Of a DNA stretch of 64,000 nucleotides, positions 35,458 through 47,811 are shown piece by piece. The first letter of the stretch is position 1. Each line of letters starts with the position of its first letter. Both the position numbers and the translations under genes were made by a program. The notes beneath the pieces are model-generated. The model worked only from the letters and a program-made list of their open reading frames with translations. It was not told the DNA's origin and ran no database searches. The stretch comes from Lineus longissimus (lineage: Eukaryota > Nemertea > Pilidiophora > Heteronemertea > Lineidae): positions 13,711,501 to 13,775,500 of the forward strand of contig NC_088310.1 in assembly GCF_910592395.1 (NCBI RefSeq), in the 5' to 3' direction.

Positions 35458-37739
35458 TGCAACGAAAATTGTGTTAATCTGGTAGTAAGGTTCTTCGATA
35501 CAAAAAAAAAATTTATATCTTGTAGGAAACTGGGAACCAATTGGCTGTCTTTAACCCATTCACTTCCGCAGGGTTTTAAGCTTATTTCAATTTTCAGCTA
35601 AAAAAATCATAAAAACAGTTATTTAGTGGAATTTTGAAGTACATGTAAAGCTTTATGCGTCAAATTGTAGTTATAACCCTTGGCTACACTGTCAAAAGAA
35701 AAGTGTTTCCTTTTAAAACAAAAATTAAAAGGCCAGGGGCCATTGTGCGATCCGTAGAGGAAGTGGTGTGGTGGTGCAGCTTTCTTTCCAGGGGCAGTTT
35801 ATATCAATATTCTGTCACTAAACAGAGCTAAAAAGGGTTTCCAAGATGGCCACTTGCCAAATTAAAAAAAGGAGCTTTGCTTGGTCCATCTGATTGTATA
35901 TATAACTTCATGCAATGAGTGTGATTACAAGTTGAAGGTTGTTACAGAGAGTACTAGTTACTAGTTGCCATGGTTCTTTCAACAGTCGCAACCAAGTTGA
36001 CAACCAGTTACTGCATTCTGGACCTTTACATCAAATCAGTTGAAGTTCAGCTTGAGACGAACCAGTCCATTAGATGCATGGTCACACCCTAGGACTAGTT
36101 AATGCAGTCTCGACTTTTGCATGAATTCCTTGGAAGTGCAGGTTGAAAACCCAGTCAAGTCGATGCATGGGCACAACCTTGGGGCAATAAGTTAACGCAG
36201 TATGGACCTTTACATCAAATCCATTGAAGAACAGTTGGAGACACACCTGCCCAGTAGATGCATGGTCACAACTAGAAACAATCTGGACATTTACATCAAT
36301 TCCTTTGAAGTGTAGGTTGGTTGTGACAAACTAGTCCAGTGAACATGGTCCAGCCTAAGCCGAACAGCCATGCAGTAATTGCCGTCAGCATTGCATCAAA
36401 GACAATCAACCAGTTGCAAAGCGAGGACCAAGTCCAAGGGGTATGATTTTCTTAGCCCACATTGATTATAGCAAGTAAAAACTTAACAGACACACTGATT
36501 TTTTTGTAAACCAACTGCCAGATACCGTTTATTTCTTTTTATTTTGAGTTAAGTATTACAGTGAAAAAGAATGAAATACTAGAATCGACTGGTTCTTTTG
36601 ATGACCGCACAGGTGAGTGCTGGGGATGTATGATGGGAGGTGCGAGGTGTTCGTTTGGTTCTATAAAAGTAGCTCCCCTCCTCTCTCTCGGTTATTTGTT
36701 ATGTGGTCAACGAAACGTTGAAATGCAGCAGCCGTAAATCATCCCTGTAAAACATGATAACATGTGTTTAAAGCGCACATTGTGACGAAAAGTTCAGGTC
36801 TGAATACGCTAATCTGACTGATGGCAATCCGCCATTTTGCCAGACAGTACTAAAGCTGGGGCAAAGCATAGAATTGAAGGCAATAAGCCTACTGCTTCTT
36901 TGGTCAGTTTTCCTATTTCATGTTAGGCAACCACAAATTTTGAAAATATTTTTGGGAAGGGGGGATTTTGACATCAGTTGAAACTCTGGCTCTGAATAGA
37001 TCCCTCCATCCAAGGCGGAGAAAGCCGCTGCTGGCCCAAACAAACCTCAATATAGGCACGATGAACAAAAGAACATGCGGTCTTTTCAACTTTTGTTTGC
37101 TGCTGGTTTGTTCGGGTTTATTGTTGCCAGAAGTGGCTTCCTCCGCTTGATGTGTAAGGGCCTCTATCACTGATCAATCTAGGGCAAAAGGAAAGCTTTT
37201 GGTTAGGGGTAGAACCCTTTTTTCAACACATTGACAATTCTAGGCAAGTAAATGTGTAAACATCAATGATGCATGTATATTTCAAAAGTACGATGACCTA
37301 TTTTTGGACTGAGTCAACATCAAAATTTAGAGTTCTTCCCCCAACCCTGACAATTCGTTTGCTTCAGATCAATGAATTAGAACCCTGACAATGATTCTGA
37401 ACTGCCTTTCACTGAATTCATTCAATTGTGCAGAATTCTAGGCCTATACCAATCGGAGTGATCAGCTGTCATTTTGATTTGTCAGATTTGGAGGACAGAG
37501 CAAATTCTGCTCAATCATCATGCCACACATTCAAAACACATGCTATACCTAAGATGAACTATCCAAGATCGCCAAGCACTCACCGTGACCTGGTGAGACT
37601 TAATAGCAATATTAGTAAGCCTATCATCATAGAACATGTAGAACAGAATCCAGACTCAGCAAGCAGCCATCTTGATCACCATACGAGGCTCTACAGCTTT
37701 TGGGAAATGAGACAATAATTCCCAGAAATCAACAATGAA
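35458..37739. other. Intron, mostly unclassified repeats
   Basis: It includes an A-type left end near 35732 (AAAGGCCAGGGGCCATTGTG), the tandem array at 35960-36360, a repeat related to 22330-22420 at about 36770-36850, and a 96-codon plus-strand frame (37428-37718) with no recognised domain. No gene was called. Confidence 0.45.
35960..36360. repeat. Tandem array of about 90-95-bp units
   Basis: GATGCATGG.CACAAC recurs at about 36075, 36163 and 36259, with TGGACCTTTACATCAAAT and GAAGTTCAG/GAAGTGCAGGTTG in the same order between them. About four diverged units are present. Confidence 0.7.
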
Positions 37740-37873
37740 ATGGTCCAGGGACCATGTGCTCGCCTGTGTCAAAGGACCTTGAAAAGCAGGTAAAAAAACT
37801 GCAGACGATGTATCATGTACAATTGCTAAAAGCGCCTATCATATTTTTTTCAAACTTTTTGGACCAGTATTAA
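37738..37873 (+). mobile_element. A-family element, left part (host of the piggyBac)
   Basis: The left-end palindrome is ATGGTCCAGGGACCAT at 37740-37755. Compared with ATGGCCAGGGCCAT in other copies, both stem strands have changed together. The element is interrupted at a TTAA (37870-37873) by the piggyBac and resumes at 46778-47312. Confidence 0.75.
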
Positions 37874-38094
37874 CCCTTTAGCTACTAGAACGGCACTCGT
37901 TAGCATGCCCAAATCTCACTAGAACGGCACCTGCCGGCACACATTCAAAAAGCCCGCCCTGCCCCCATGCTTGCGTATATCGGGAAACTTTGTGTCTGGT
38001 AACGAGGTTTGCAACGTTGTATCCAACTTAAATCTCGTACCAATGTAGGTTGCTATACATTTTTATTGAGTTTCATGCAATTGAAGTGACGATA

Positions 38095-40212
38095 ATGGAG
38101 GAGTGTGTTTCGAGAACAATGGCGAACCCAGCAAAACGAAAGTTCGGTTTTTCGGCTGCTCTAGATCAAATTTTAGCAGAGAATGATGGTAGTGAAGAGT
38201 CCGAGGGTCTCACTGATGACGATGATCAATCAGATATCGATGTTATTGGTGGAGTAAACGTGAGTTTGGCCCTTTTTTCGGGAATGAACTTTTTGTGTAT
38301 ATTCATGTGTATAGATGCATGTATTTTGATTCAGCATGTTGACCCGGCATGTAGACGCAGATCGTGGAGTACCATTCCTTCACGTAGACTATGTAACTAG
38401 CATTGTAGTAGAAGTGGGTCATGGCCTGTAGTATATGCCTTGGTATGTGAATGCGACCTGAGGTGAACCCGGAAATGAAATGCTGGTCTGTTGACATTCT
38501 GCATGCATAGCTCAAGCCTGCTGCTGAACTAAAGAGTGTGTCCTGCTCGGGGCCTGGCATGCTGACTAACCCCCTGATTGCATGATGAATAGAAATTAGG
38601 CCTAGAGATAGGGTACATCTGGATATTCTAGGCCCTGTAGCTAGGGCCAGGGTCCATTTTTGTACCGTACTTGTCTTGACTCTTACTCACACAGATGTAC
38701 CGGTAGGCTTCAAGGCCAATAGTGTAAAAGGACGATAAAGATCCTTTGTTAGGCCAGGCCTATCTCCTTGCTTTTTTGGGTCCTTTACTGAACTAGGCCT
38801 ACCATGTATCACGGTGACTGTTGGCCCCGCAACTAATTTTTTTTGTTTCTTTTTCAGGAAGTGACTTTTCTCTCTGATTATTCGAACTCTGAGACTGGCG
38901 ATAAATCTGGCCCAGATGATGATCATGGCAGTGACACTCCAGCTCCTGACAATGATAGTGTCCGTGGAGGTGACCCCACTTACGGTCCTGAAAGTGACGG
39001 CGATCAGCAAAGTGATCACCCTACCGGGAGTGATGCTGATGACAATGACTCTGATGACCAGATGTCAAATTCTAGCTCCTCTGGAACCGACCCTGGCAAT
39101 GATGGACCAGCTCGCGGCCGAGGAAGAGGGTGAGGTAGAGTTGGACAAGGACGAGGGCAAGGGAGAGGACGAGGAGCAGGTCTGCCTCAGGCTAGAGGTA
39201 GAGGGCAAGCAGCAGGTCCGCCTCCGGCTAGAGGGGAGGAAAAGGACAGCTTCATGGTCGTGGTCGTTGTGGTAATGTCCAAGGAGGAGGGGATGTAAAT
39301 CCGCCCAGAGATTGGACAAATCAGATAGTCCAACCAGTTATGCAGCCATTCACAGCCCCCTCTGGTGTCGACTGTGGGCTGCGATATGATGCTGACGAGT
39401 TGGACTACCTCATGTGCATCCTTGGCGGGACCTTTTGGGATACTTTGGCAGAGAACAATAACTTGTACGCTGCTAAAACCCATCCTCCAGCTGTTCCTGA
39501 CCCGAACAATCCCTTTGCTACATCTAATAAGCATTGGAAGCCTACCACTCCTGAAGAAATCCGTGCATTCACTGGCATCAACATTCTTATGGGGATAAAA
39601 GATTACCCCGAGTATGGTGATTACTGGTCTGCTGATTCCGCTCTTGGTGACAAGTTCATCAGTTCAATAATGACAAAAAACACTTATGAACGATTGTGCA
39701 AATATCTCCATTGTTCAAATCCCAATGTCATTGATAGACATCACAAACTTGACAAAGTGCGTTGGTTTATTGTTGTCCTCAATAAAAATTTCCCCAGAAT
39801 GTTCAAGGCTGGGGAGAACATATCTATAGATGAGGCAATGGTGAAGTTTGATGGCCCGCTTGCTTGGAAGCAATATATGCCCAAGAAACCTGTCAAATGG
39901 GGCATCAAGATCTGGTGTTTATGCGATTCTGGAACAGGGTATACCTTGACTTTCAAGGTGTACACTGGGGCTGCCCAGGGTGATCAACAGCAGGGTCAGG
40001 ACCAACATGGTCTAGGTTACAATGTTGTAACAGATTTACTGCGAGAGTATATACACAAGAACCACAGGGTTCATGCTGACAATTTCTTTTCTACAGTAAC
40101 TCTGGCAGAAGATCTGTTACAGCAGGATACCTACTACCTTGGCACAGCACGGTCGAACAGAGTTGACTACCCGACTGAAATAACAGGCCCCAGGCTCCAG
40201 TATGCAGAATAG
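38095..40212 (+). pseudogene. piggyBac transposase, N-terminal and core part
   Basis: Exon 1 (38095-38259) encodes MANPAKRKFGFSAALDQIL and an acidic stretch, and ends at donor AAC|GTGAGT. The intron ends in TTTCTTTTTCAG and exon 2 opens at 38858 in phase 0 with EVTFLSDYS and more acidic, then Gly/Arg-rich sequence. A TGA (39131-39133) interrupts the RG-rich part, and a frame change near 39235 leads into the transposase core (39340-40212). The core carries catalytic Asp 1 in NISIDEAMVKFDGP and Asp 2 in VHADNFFS. The frame stops at TAG 40210 where the nested insert begins. The enzyme would excise and insert the element at TTAA. It is inactive here by stop, frameshift and split. Confidence 0.88.
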
Positions 40213-40231
40213 ATATATTAGCAAAATAAAA

Positions 40232-42327
40232 ATGGCCAGGGCCATTGTGCTCACCTCTTGTGAAGGGAAGATGGATGAAGCATTAGCATGGTTTTAAATG
40301 TAAGAAAGAAATGAAGTAATGTTTTACAATGAAATTACATGAGAGATAAAATAATGCGTCAGTTGAATTTAATTGAGGTGACTACAGGTATGACAAAGCA
40401 GAGTAGACAATTTTGTGATCTGACCAGTAATTGTCTATTATATCGACCAAGTCAATAGTGGCAGATGGAGTAGGATTGGTGAATACAAGGTCCAATTTGG
40501 ACTGATTGCTGGTGGTGTTTTGGACACGTTTTGTCTGAAGTTATATGCTTGAAACATAAAAGTTTCTAACTTTGCATTATAGTTTTCACCTTCACCTATT
40601 GATTTCATGTTAAAATCACCCATAACAATGTATTGTTCATTCGGTTCATAAGATGAAAGGCAGTCTTGTAGACCATACACAAGATTTTGGAATGTAGATT
40701 AATCCTGCATTTGCCTAGGCTTAGACTATGACATCCCACTTAGCAGCATTTCAAGGCACCCTTAGGGGAGAGTCCACTATTAACATTTGGGGCCCTGCTG
40801 GCCAAACTGAGAATCAGAAAAAGACTGCAGTTTAGTCTAAGAGTGAAGGGGTACATTCGTACCAAGTTAGGGATCTGTAGCTAAAGCAGTGACAAAACGT
40901 GCCGTCATTGTAAAATGGCGGTGCCATAGGAAAACTTTGACCTCTGTGACCTTGAGAAGTAGGTCAAATCAAAAACCCACATTTATGAAATGTATCCTTG
41001 CTAGGAGTACCTACCATAAAAATGTTATGAAAATCAGACCACTATTAAACGAGCAATCAAACATTTTAACTTTGGACATTAAATTTGGCCCCCGGGTGGC
41101 CAAACTAAGAATTTTTCAAGATGCCCGCCTGGCACCCATATTGGCTATCACATTTGATAAAAAATCAAGGATTTAGTAGAGAGTACATAGATATACATCC
41201 AGATCAAATTTGGTTGCAATCCGATCATTAGTTTCGGAGTAAAAGTACTGTGTTTATTTTTCAAGATGGCTGCCTGGCGGCCATATTTGATGTCCGAACG
41301 GCCGAAATTTTAGGGGTGGAATAAAGAATCCCCAGATACATGTCCACACTGGTTTAAAACCTTCTAAAGTTTATTTCCGAAGAGAGTGTGGCGGCAAACC
41401 ATCCACAAAGGCAGTAGCTATCGCATTGGAATGCAGTGTTATGCTTATCACCACATTTGTCCTACTATGCTATCAAGTGGCTAAACCCCATTCTGATTTT
41501 ACCAGTGAGTCAACCTTGATGATTCAAACAAAATGAAGCAATCTTCCGATCCCAGAAGCCTGTACCTGTCGGTACCATTAATTCATTCCGATTCAATCTA
41601 AGTTTACCTACATGTTGCTACACATCCTACATCATTGTAAGCACTTTGAAAGCTCAAACCATGCTATAAATACTCTGACCGAGACAGGAAATTCCCAGTA
41701 AACTGTGAGGTCCGCTGTTTCCAAGCAAAACAATACCCTGTTCTGAAATTTAGAGTAAAATGTTCATATGAATGCCTTATATCCACTTATCATCTACACA
41801 TAAATGTATGCAAGCAATCAAAATGTATATTCCAAAAAGTTTAGAACAGGCCATAGCTACCTGAAACTCCAAGGAGAGGCTCGGGATGCCCCAGATATTT
41901 ATGGCTGACTTGATAAGTTAAGTGGCTGCTCAGCAGGGGTCTATTTGATGTAGCCGCCACACTCTCTTCGGAAATAGACTATAGCTAAAATAGATAGGAA
42001 ACATGCTACTGTTCAGTGAATCAGCAAACTTTGACCTATGTGACCTTGAAAAGGAGGTCAAATCAAAAACCCGGAGGATATATGATGCACCTTTGCTAGA
42101 AGTACCTACCATATTTTTTTCAAAATTTCCCGACTACTATTAAGGGAGATATTGCATATTTTCACTTTTAACGTTTGGCCCCCTGGTGGCCAAACCATGA
42201 AACGAATCGGACCGAAACTTGGTCTCCAAGGTGACATTACATAAGGGTACATGTGTACTAAGTTTCAACTCAATAGCTCTAACAGTTACGAAACGTGCCC
42301 TGCTAACGGACGACGGACGACGACGAC

Positions 42328-42368
<41 letters not shown>

Positions 42369-42420
42369 ACGACGGACGCCACGGTATGGGATAAGCTCAC
42401 CTCTGCTAAGAGGTGAGCTA
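40232..42420 (+). mobile_element. A-family element inside the piggyBac
   Basis: The left end is ATGGCCAGGGCCATTGTGCT. The right end is a (GAC)n tract and CTCACCTCTGCTAAGAGGTGAG. It contains a LINE endonuclease fragment (40385-40680), GGCGGCCATATT-type tandem units (41110-41300), about 500 bp of unclassified DNA and the final module. A B element abuts its end at 42422. Confidence 0.75.
40385..40680 (-). pseudogene. LINE endonuclease (APE-type) fragment
   Basis: The minus strand encodes YIVMGDFNMKS (the GDFN block of the endonuclease/phosphatase fold). After a frame change near 40530 it encodes LDLVFTNP, DIIDNYW and SDHKIV, the DLVFT and SDH blocks. These are the C-terminal half of the endonuclease that nicks target DNA in non-LTR retrotransposons. 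The fragment is under 300 bp, frameshifted and lacks RT, so it is a dead relic within the A element. Confidence 0.75.
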
Positions 42421-42421
42421 A

Positions 42422-45400
42422 CAAGAGGCCCAAGGGCCTGGCGCTCAGCTGGATGAGCTAATAACATAGGACTGAGGGTGTAAAGTAGTAAATATCAGCT
42501 TTATACTACTGTTTGAAGGTCGAGAGAACACGTTATACCACTAAAATTTCCAATGCAGAGCTGCCAGCTGGATGAAATATGATTGAACTAATCAGCCATG
42601 GTATGTAAATATTACAGGAGGCAACGGAAGATATCCCTAGTTCAGTATGTTGTATCGGTAGCTTTACAGAAAAGAAGTGTCAGAGAGGATGAGACTTCTC
42701 CATGGACAACTGTGGTATGTCCAGGCTGGGTTGTACAGCACAAGGATACAAAATGCTGTCTGTAATTGAGAGGTATCCTGATTTAACAGAGGTCAAAATA
42801 AATAGAAATGACCAGTTTGGGACTAACACCACTGTCTTTTTTTTGATAAGGTAGAGATTACAGGAGTCAACAAAATTTATTTTATTGAGAGAAATTGACC
42901 TGTCCTGCAGGTGATTGGAATTTACAATACAAAGGGTCGTTTTCATATTTGAAAATCCCTTCATAATCAAGGGCTACCTCTGACTAAAACAGCACCCATA
43001 AACAATAGACCACCAATTTGACCCCAGCTCCTAACTGCAGGAAAACCCAAGCCCAGCAACCAAAAGTACCAAAAATACATTTTTGTTTACATTTGAACTG
43101 CACACATGCGTTTGTTTACAATTTCCCGCGAAATCTCGAAAATCAGGTGACCTGCTATCGTGGATTGAAAATAACATTTATCTGGGTTCAGCAGGTCAGC
43201 AGGTATACCGGCTGTTCCAATCATCCCCCTACAGCCAGCTGTTCAAAAGGTAATGTTATTCACCCCACAGGGAGTGCAGGTAATTGATTAAGCCCCTGCA
43301 TAACTTAACAGCAATGGCTTGGCTTCTGTGAGTGGTAAGGAGAATTGACAGTGTCCGATTAAAAATCCCTCATTTCTGCTCCGCTGAAGTAAATTTTTGA
43401 ATAAAACCAAGACGTTGCATCAGGGTAAGGTGTCACCACCATTCATACAAAATTTCAAGGCGATCCAACGCCTCTTAGTGTGACTTTATTCGTCCCCCTT
43501 CTAATAATTATTATTATACTAGCATTATACCCGTGGCGCAGGCAGGTTCAAATGGGCTATATCTTGAATAGATTGAATTGCAATGAAAATCTAATGCAAT
43601 ATCAAAGGAGCAATATTGAAGAGGCAAATTAAACAAACCATTTGTCCACAAACTCGGACCTAGCTGTGGCGTGCTGTATGTGTGCATAAAAAGTGTATCA
43701 ATTGGTCCGATAGAGATGATGAGGCAATGTCAATATGCCTCGTTCCTTAGTCAGCAATATGCCCCTTTTTATACGGAGAAGAAGGAGAACTCAGATAGGC
43801 CTTCACATGTCGGCTTCCAAATGTCTCGGGCAAGGCACTTCGTCGACAGGCAAGCTAGAAGTTCAGCATCGTGAGCAGCTCCTTGATAAGGCCATGTCAG
43901 GTTCAGCGTGCCTCTTCAGATACATCAAGTATTGAAAGCTGTGGTGAGCACATAAACAGACCATGGTCACCTTCATTCGAAAATTCCTTCATAATCAAGG
44001 GCTAGCTCTGACTAAAACAGCACCCATAAACAATAGACCATCAATTTGACCCCAGCTCCTAACTGCGGGAAAACCCAAGTCCAGCAACCAAAGTACCAAA
44101 AATACATTTTTGTTTACATTTGAACTGCACACATGCGTTTGTTTACAATTTCATTTCCCGCGAAATCGTGGATTGAGAATAATAACATTAACCTGGGTTC
44201 AGCAGGTCAGCAGGTATACCGGCTGTTCCAATCATCCCCCACAGCCAGCTGTTCAAAAGGTAATGTTATTCACCCCAGAGGGAGTGCAGATAATTGATTA
44301 AGTCCCTGCATAATTTAACAGCAATAAGTGGTAAGGAGAATTGACAGTGTCCGATTAAAAATCCCTCATTACTGCTCCACTGAAGTAAATTTTTGAACAA
44401 AACCAAGACGTTGCATCAGGGTAAGGTGTCACCACAATTCATGCAAAATTTCAAGGCAATCCAACACCTCTAAGTGTGACTTTATTCGTCCCCCTTCCAG
44501 TCTTATTATATAAAAAGATAGAAGTTTTAGACCAGCGATGACGTCATTTCTGGTGATTCCCTACGTTGTCCAATGAACGCTTTTTAAAGTGTGCCATTTG
44601 GCATGCATTAGCATGCAATGTATTTTATCAGCGCTGACAATTGCCGAACAGAATGCCGTAGCTCCGTCAATTTGCAATCAATTTTTATGGGAGTAACATT
44701 ATTGTGTTGCTTAAAACGTCTACTTTTTACTCATGTAAGAATCGTAGTACTAAAAACTAATATGCAAACAGAATCATGCCGATTCACTGCACATACTGTG
44801 GGAATTCTCCACTTCAAAATACATCGCGAACAGAGCGTGCACTTCCGATATCGTTTTCACAGAATTGTGGCCAAATTTTCAAGAACTAATTTCTGAAAGT
44901 ATTCCCTTAAGACCTTATGACTACCCACTGAAAGGAACTAGTGATAATATCGCCTACTTGGTTACTTGTTGCAAAATCAATCTTCCATCTTTACACTGGT
45001 CACAGTGGGTATGCTGAAATATAGCCTTGTTCAATGCGCAGAATACAACTGCGCAACTATACGTCATAACCCGGGCTTTTGAATCGTCAAAAAATCTGTC
45101 AAATGTGCCTGTAGCGCCAACTGGCGGTGAAAACTAAATTAATTCCATTACAAGTCAAAATGAAAAATTATTAAAAAATATTCGGCCAGATTTGAAAACA
45201 GTATTTCCTCTGTGGCCCGAGGTATAAAGGAAAGAAGTTTAAACTTCTCGATGACCTCATTCGCCGAATGTAGGTCGGATCGCGCTGATTTTTGGTTTCT
45301 GAGTTCCCCTTGGGCTACTCCTAATTTAGCAGCGTCAACAAAGTGCCTAGGTCTTACGGTTACAAAATGCCCAAAATTGACATGGAAGGATGGCAGGATG

Positions 45401-45465
45401 GCAGGACGGACACCATTCCCTTAGTAATATTACCAGCTTCGCTGACTTTGTCAGCTGAGCTAAAA
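42422..45465 (+). mobile_element. B-family element inside the piggyBac
   Basis: The left end is CAAGAGGCCCAAGGGCCT and GGCGCTCAGCTG. The right end is a GGCAGGATGGCAGGACGG tract and the stem CAGCTTCGCTGACTTTGTCAGCTGAGC with TAAAAA. It contains two successive copies of a segment of about 1 kb (42950-43510 and 43540-44500). The body matches 5986-8224, 28993-33504 and 51470-54918. Confidence 0.8.
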
Positions 45466-45476
45466 ATGATAAAGTA

Positions 45477-46145
45477 GTTGCCTGTCGATGGAGAGACAGG
45501 CGTAGAGATGCCTATTTCATCTCAACTTTCTATGGTTCAGCTGAAACTGTAAAACCAAGGACCAGACACAGAGTGGATGAGCTTATCAGTGTATTCCACA
45601 TTGTAATAGACTACAACAAGAACATGGGTGGAGTTGATCATGCCGATCAATTCCGCAGCTATTACAAAGTTGGGCGAACTGGTAAGAAGTGGTGGAAATA
45701 TATGTTCTGGGCATTACTGAATGTGGCCATTGTCAATGCCTACATTCTGTGGGTACAAAGTAACCTGCCACTGCCCAGGGTCAAGAGGAAGTATTCTTTT
45801 AAAAAGTTCAAGTTGAATTTGATACACCAGCTTGTGAATGGTTTTACTTCCAGAAGAAGAGTATCAGCTGTTGCAGGGGTTCAAAGGGATGTTCTCGAAA
45901 CCATCCAGCAGAATGTCATGCTTGGACACTCCAAGGTATGCTTTGTTGGACGCAGAAGGGCCTGTGTACAGTGCCTCAAGCAAAAGCGCCGTGCACCAAG
46001 TGGCCGCTGCGTTGAGACATTCTTTGGGTGTGATGCATGCCAGGTAAAATTGCTGGATGCTTTCAAGAATTCCATAACATGTTCTAAGCGGACAATATTG
46101 TTTGTCCTTTTCTCAAACTCTGGTTCTAGTACATTGTATGTTTGA
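45477..46145 (+). pseudogene. piggyBac transposase, C-terminal part
   Basis: The core resumes in an open frame at DKVVACRWRDRRRDAYFIST. The third catalytic Asp is in YNKNMGGVDHADQF, and a YMFWALLNVAIVNAYIL helix follows. The C-terminal cysteine-rich domain has CVQC and CVETFFGCDACQ, typical of piggyBac and used for end binding. The frame ends at TGA after TLYV (46145). Compared with piggyBac proteins, a few residues seem lost at the insert junction between LQYAE (40209) and DKVV (45477). The stop codon is unrelated to the nested insertion, so the C-terminus is probably original. Confidence 0.88.
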
Positions 46146-46761
46146 AAGAAAGATCGGGAACGTCATTTCACCACACAATTTATTCATAGACTTATTAGTT
46201 CCCGATTCCGCTGATCAGTCAAAAGGGGTTAATAATTCTCCGTAGGTCAGCAGGGGTTAATTATCAGTATACTGTGTGATTCCAACTTGTTATGTGTCAA
46301 ATAATATATCATGTTGAGCACTTACCAAAATTATTCCAAGCAGATTTTGCTATGTAATTTCTTCTGGAATTTTACCACTTTTTTACCATTTTACGAGTTG
46401 CGGAACAGGGGGTTAAAAATGCCAAAAATGTGCTCATGATCTTGGGACAGGTGTTCCTGTGTGAAAAGAACAAAAAACTGAGCTGATAAAATAAAATAAA
46501 ACCCTGAAAACCCTTTATTTCATTTTTCCATGTAAGACTGTATTTGGTGGTTAGAGGGTTAATTTCCTGGAACACAAGGGGTTAATTTGGACTACTATTG
46601 TCTCTAACATGTAGCCATGAATGTGAGCTTTCAAATAAATATAACTTGTTATACATGATATTATATTTTTTGTATCTCTTTATTCCAAAAACTAATAGGC
46701 TGTTGAAAACTGAAAATGTACTAGAAATCCCAGTGAAACTATGGAATAAAATATTGGGATC
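46146..46761 (+). other. piggyBac 3' untranslated and subterminal region
   Basis: Several GGGGTTAA(T) motifs recur (about 46225, 46250, 46410, 46555, 46580), as expected of subterminal repeats or decayed terminal repeats. No further gene was seen. Confidence 0.5.
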
Positions 46762-46777
46762 TCTAGTAGCTAAAGGG

Positions 46778-47312
46778 TCAAGTGAACAATGGCAAATTTT
46801 CACTTTGGACGTTTGGCCTCCTGGTCACCAAACCATGAATCATATGATGCCACGATTTGGTCTCTGAGTAGGGGTCACCCAGGGGTGCATTTGTACAAAA
46901 TTTCAGATCTCTGGCTAAAGTGGTTGCAAAACGTGCCGCCATTGTCTAAGGGCAGTGCAGCCGACAGACTTTGACCTCGGTGACCTTGAAAAGTAAGTCA
47001 AATCAAAAACCTGGAGGATATGTGATGAAGCTTTGCTAGAAGTACCTACCATATTTTTTTCAAATTTTTCAGACCAGTATTAAGGGAGAAAATACATGTT
47101 TTCACTTCTGACGTTTGGCCCCCTGGTGGTCAAACCGTGATAAGATGAGGTCGTGATTCAGTCTCTGAGTAGCGATCACCAAGGGGTACATATGTACCAA
47201 GTTGCAGTTTAATAGCCTCAGCGGTAACGAAACGTGCCACCCATGTCTAACGATGGACGACGACAGCCTACGGACACTGCGTCATTGTAAAGGTTAACAG
47301 GTGAGCCAAAAA
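46778..47312 (+). mobile_element. A-family element, right part
   Basis: This continues the element cut at 37870. There are modules with TTTGGCC.CCTGGT and TTTGACCTCGGTGACCTTGA, a GATGGACGACGAC tract and the end AACAGGTGAGCCAAAAA. Confidence 0.75.
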
Positions 47313-47409
47313 ATAGTTCGAATTGATTATTCATCACTGAAAAGAGAAAAGATGAAGTGGGAGAAGTACATTTATCTACCTTTGATACAAAATATCACAT
47401 AACAATCGA

Positions 47410-47811
47410 TAAATCATTAATCATCAGTTCCCGAAATTCATCCATTCGCTTCATAGTTACACCTTCAGCCAAAAAGTGGAGTTGATGGATGAGGTTGAAT
47501 AACTGAAAATAAACACATCAACCTCAAATCCAAGTGGCTAACTCATGCTATCTCATGTAACAATGTGTAATGCATTGTGAACACAGGTCGAGAACTACCT
47601 GTTAACAAACTTGTCTAAAAACCTACACTTGTCCAATCAAGCCAGAAATAATAGACTTCAAGCAATAATCTAAATATTTAAGGAAAAGAAACATACCTGG
47701 TGGACAGAACAATCTTTGTCCCTTTAAGTTTGTTGTTTCCCTGCCAGCTGCTGTCATAGTGCTGATATCCTCAGTTAAAAATTCGCTAGAAAATTCGCTG
47801 ATTTCTAGCAT
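47410..47811 (-). other. Two possible exons of an unidentified nested gene
   Basis: On the minus strand, 47811-47697 is open from an ATG (MTAAGRETTNLKGQRLFCPP) and ends in a strong donor CAG|GTATGT. A second open stretch starts after TTTATTTTCAG at 47502 (LFNLIHQLHFLAEGVTMKRM) and runs to about 47415. Both look coding and lie in repeat-free DNA, but the donor is phase 1 and the second stretch opens in phase 0, so they do not join directly. I do not recognise the protein. They are not part of FANCM, whose exons on either side already join exactly. Confidence 0.3.

Larger units (their letters stand above)
37870..46781 (+). mobile_element. piggyBac-family transposon, split by nested elements
   Basis: Perfect 16-bp terminal inverted repeats CCCTTTAGCTACTAGA (37874-37889) and its reverse complement (46762-46777) are flanked by TTAA on the left and TCAA (one change) on the right. 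The interior encodes a piggyBac transposase in two parts. A 5.2-kb insert between about 40211 and 45467 (A element plus B element) separates them. Near the left end, ACTAGAACGGCAC occurs twice. The uninterrupted target sequence CCAGTATTAAGGGAG is present in a related A-element module at about 47067-47082, which confirms the TTAA insertion. Confidence 0.92.

Noticed and set aside
38098-39133. Acidic two-exon protein as an independent host gene
   Set aside because: It lies inside the piggyBac inverted repeats and leads into the transposase, so it is the transposase N-terminus.
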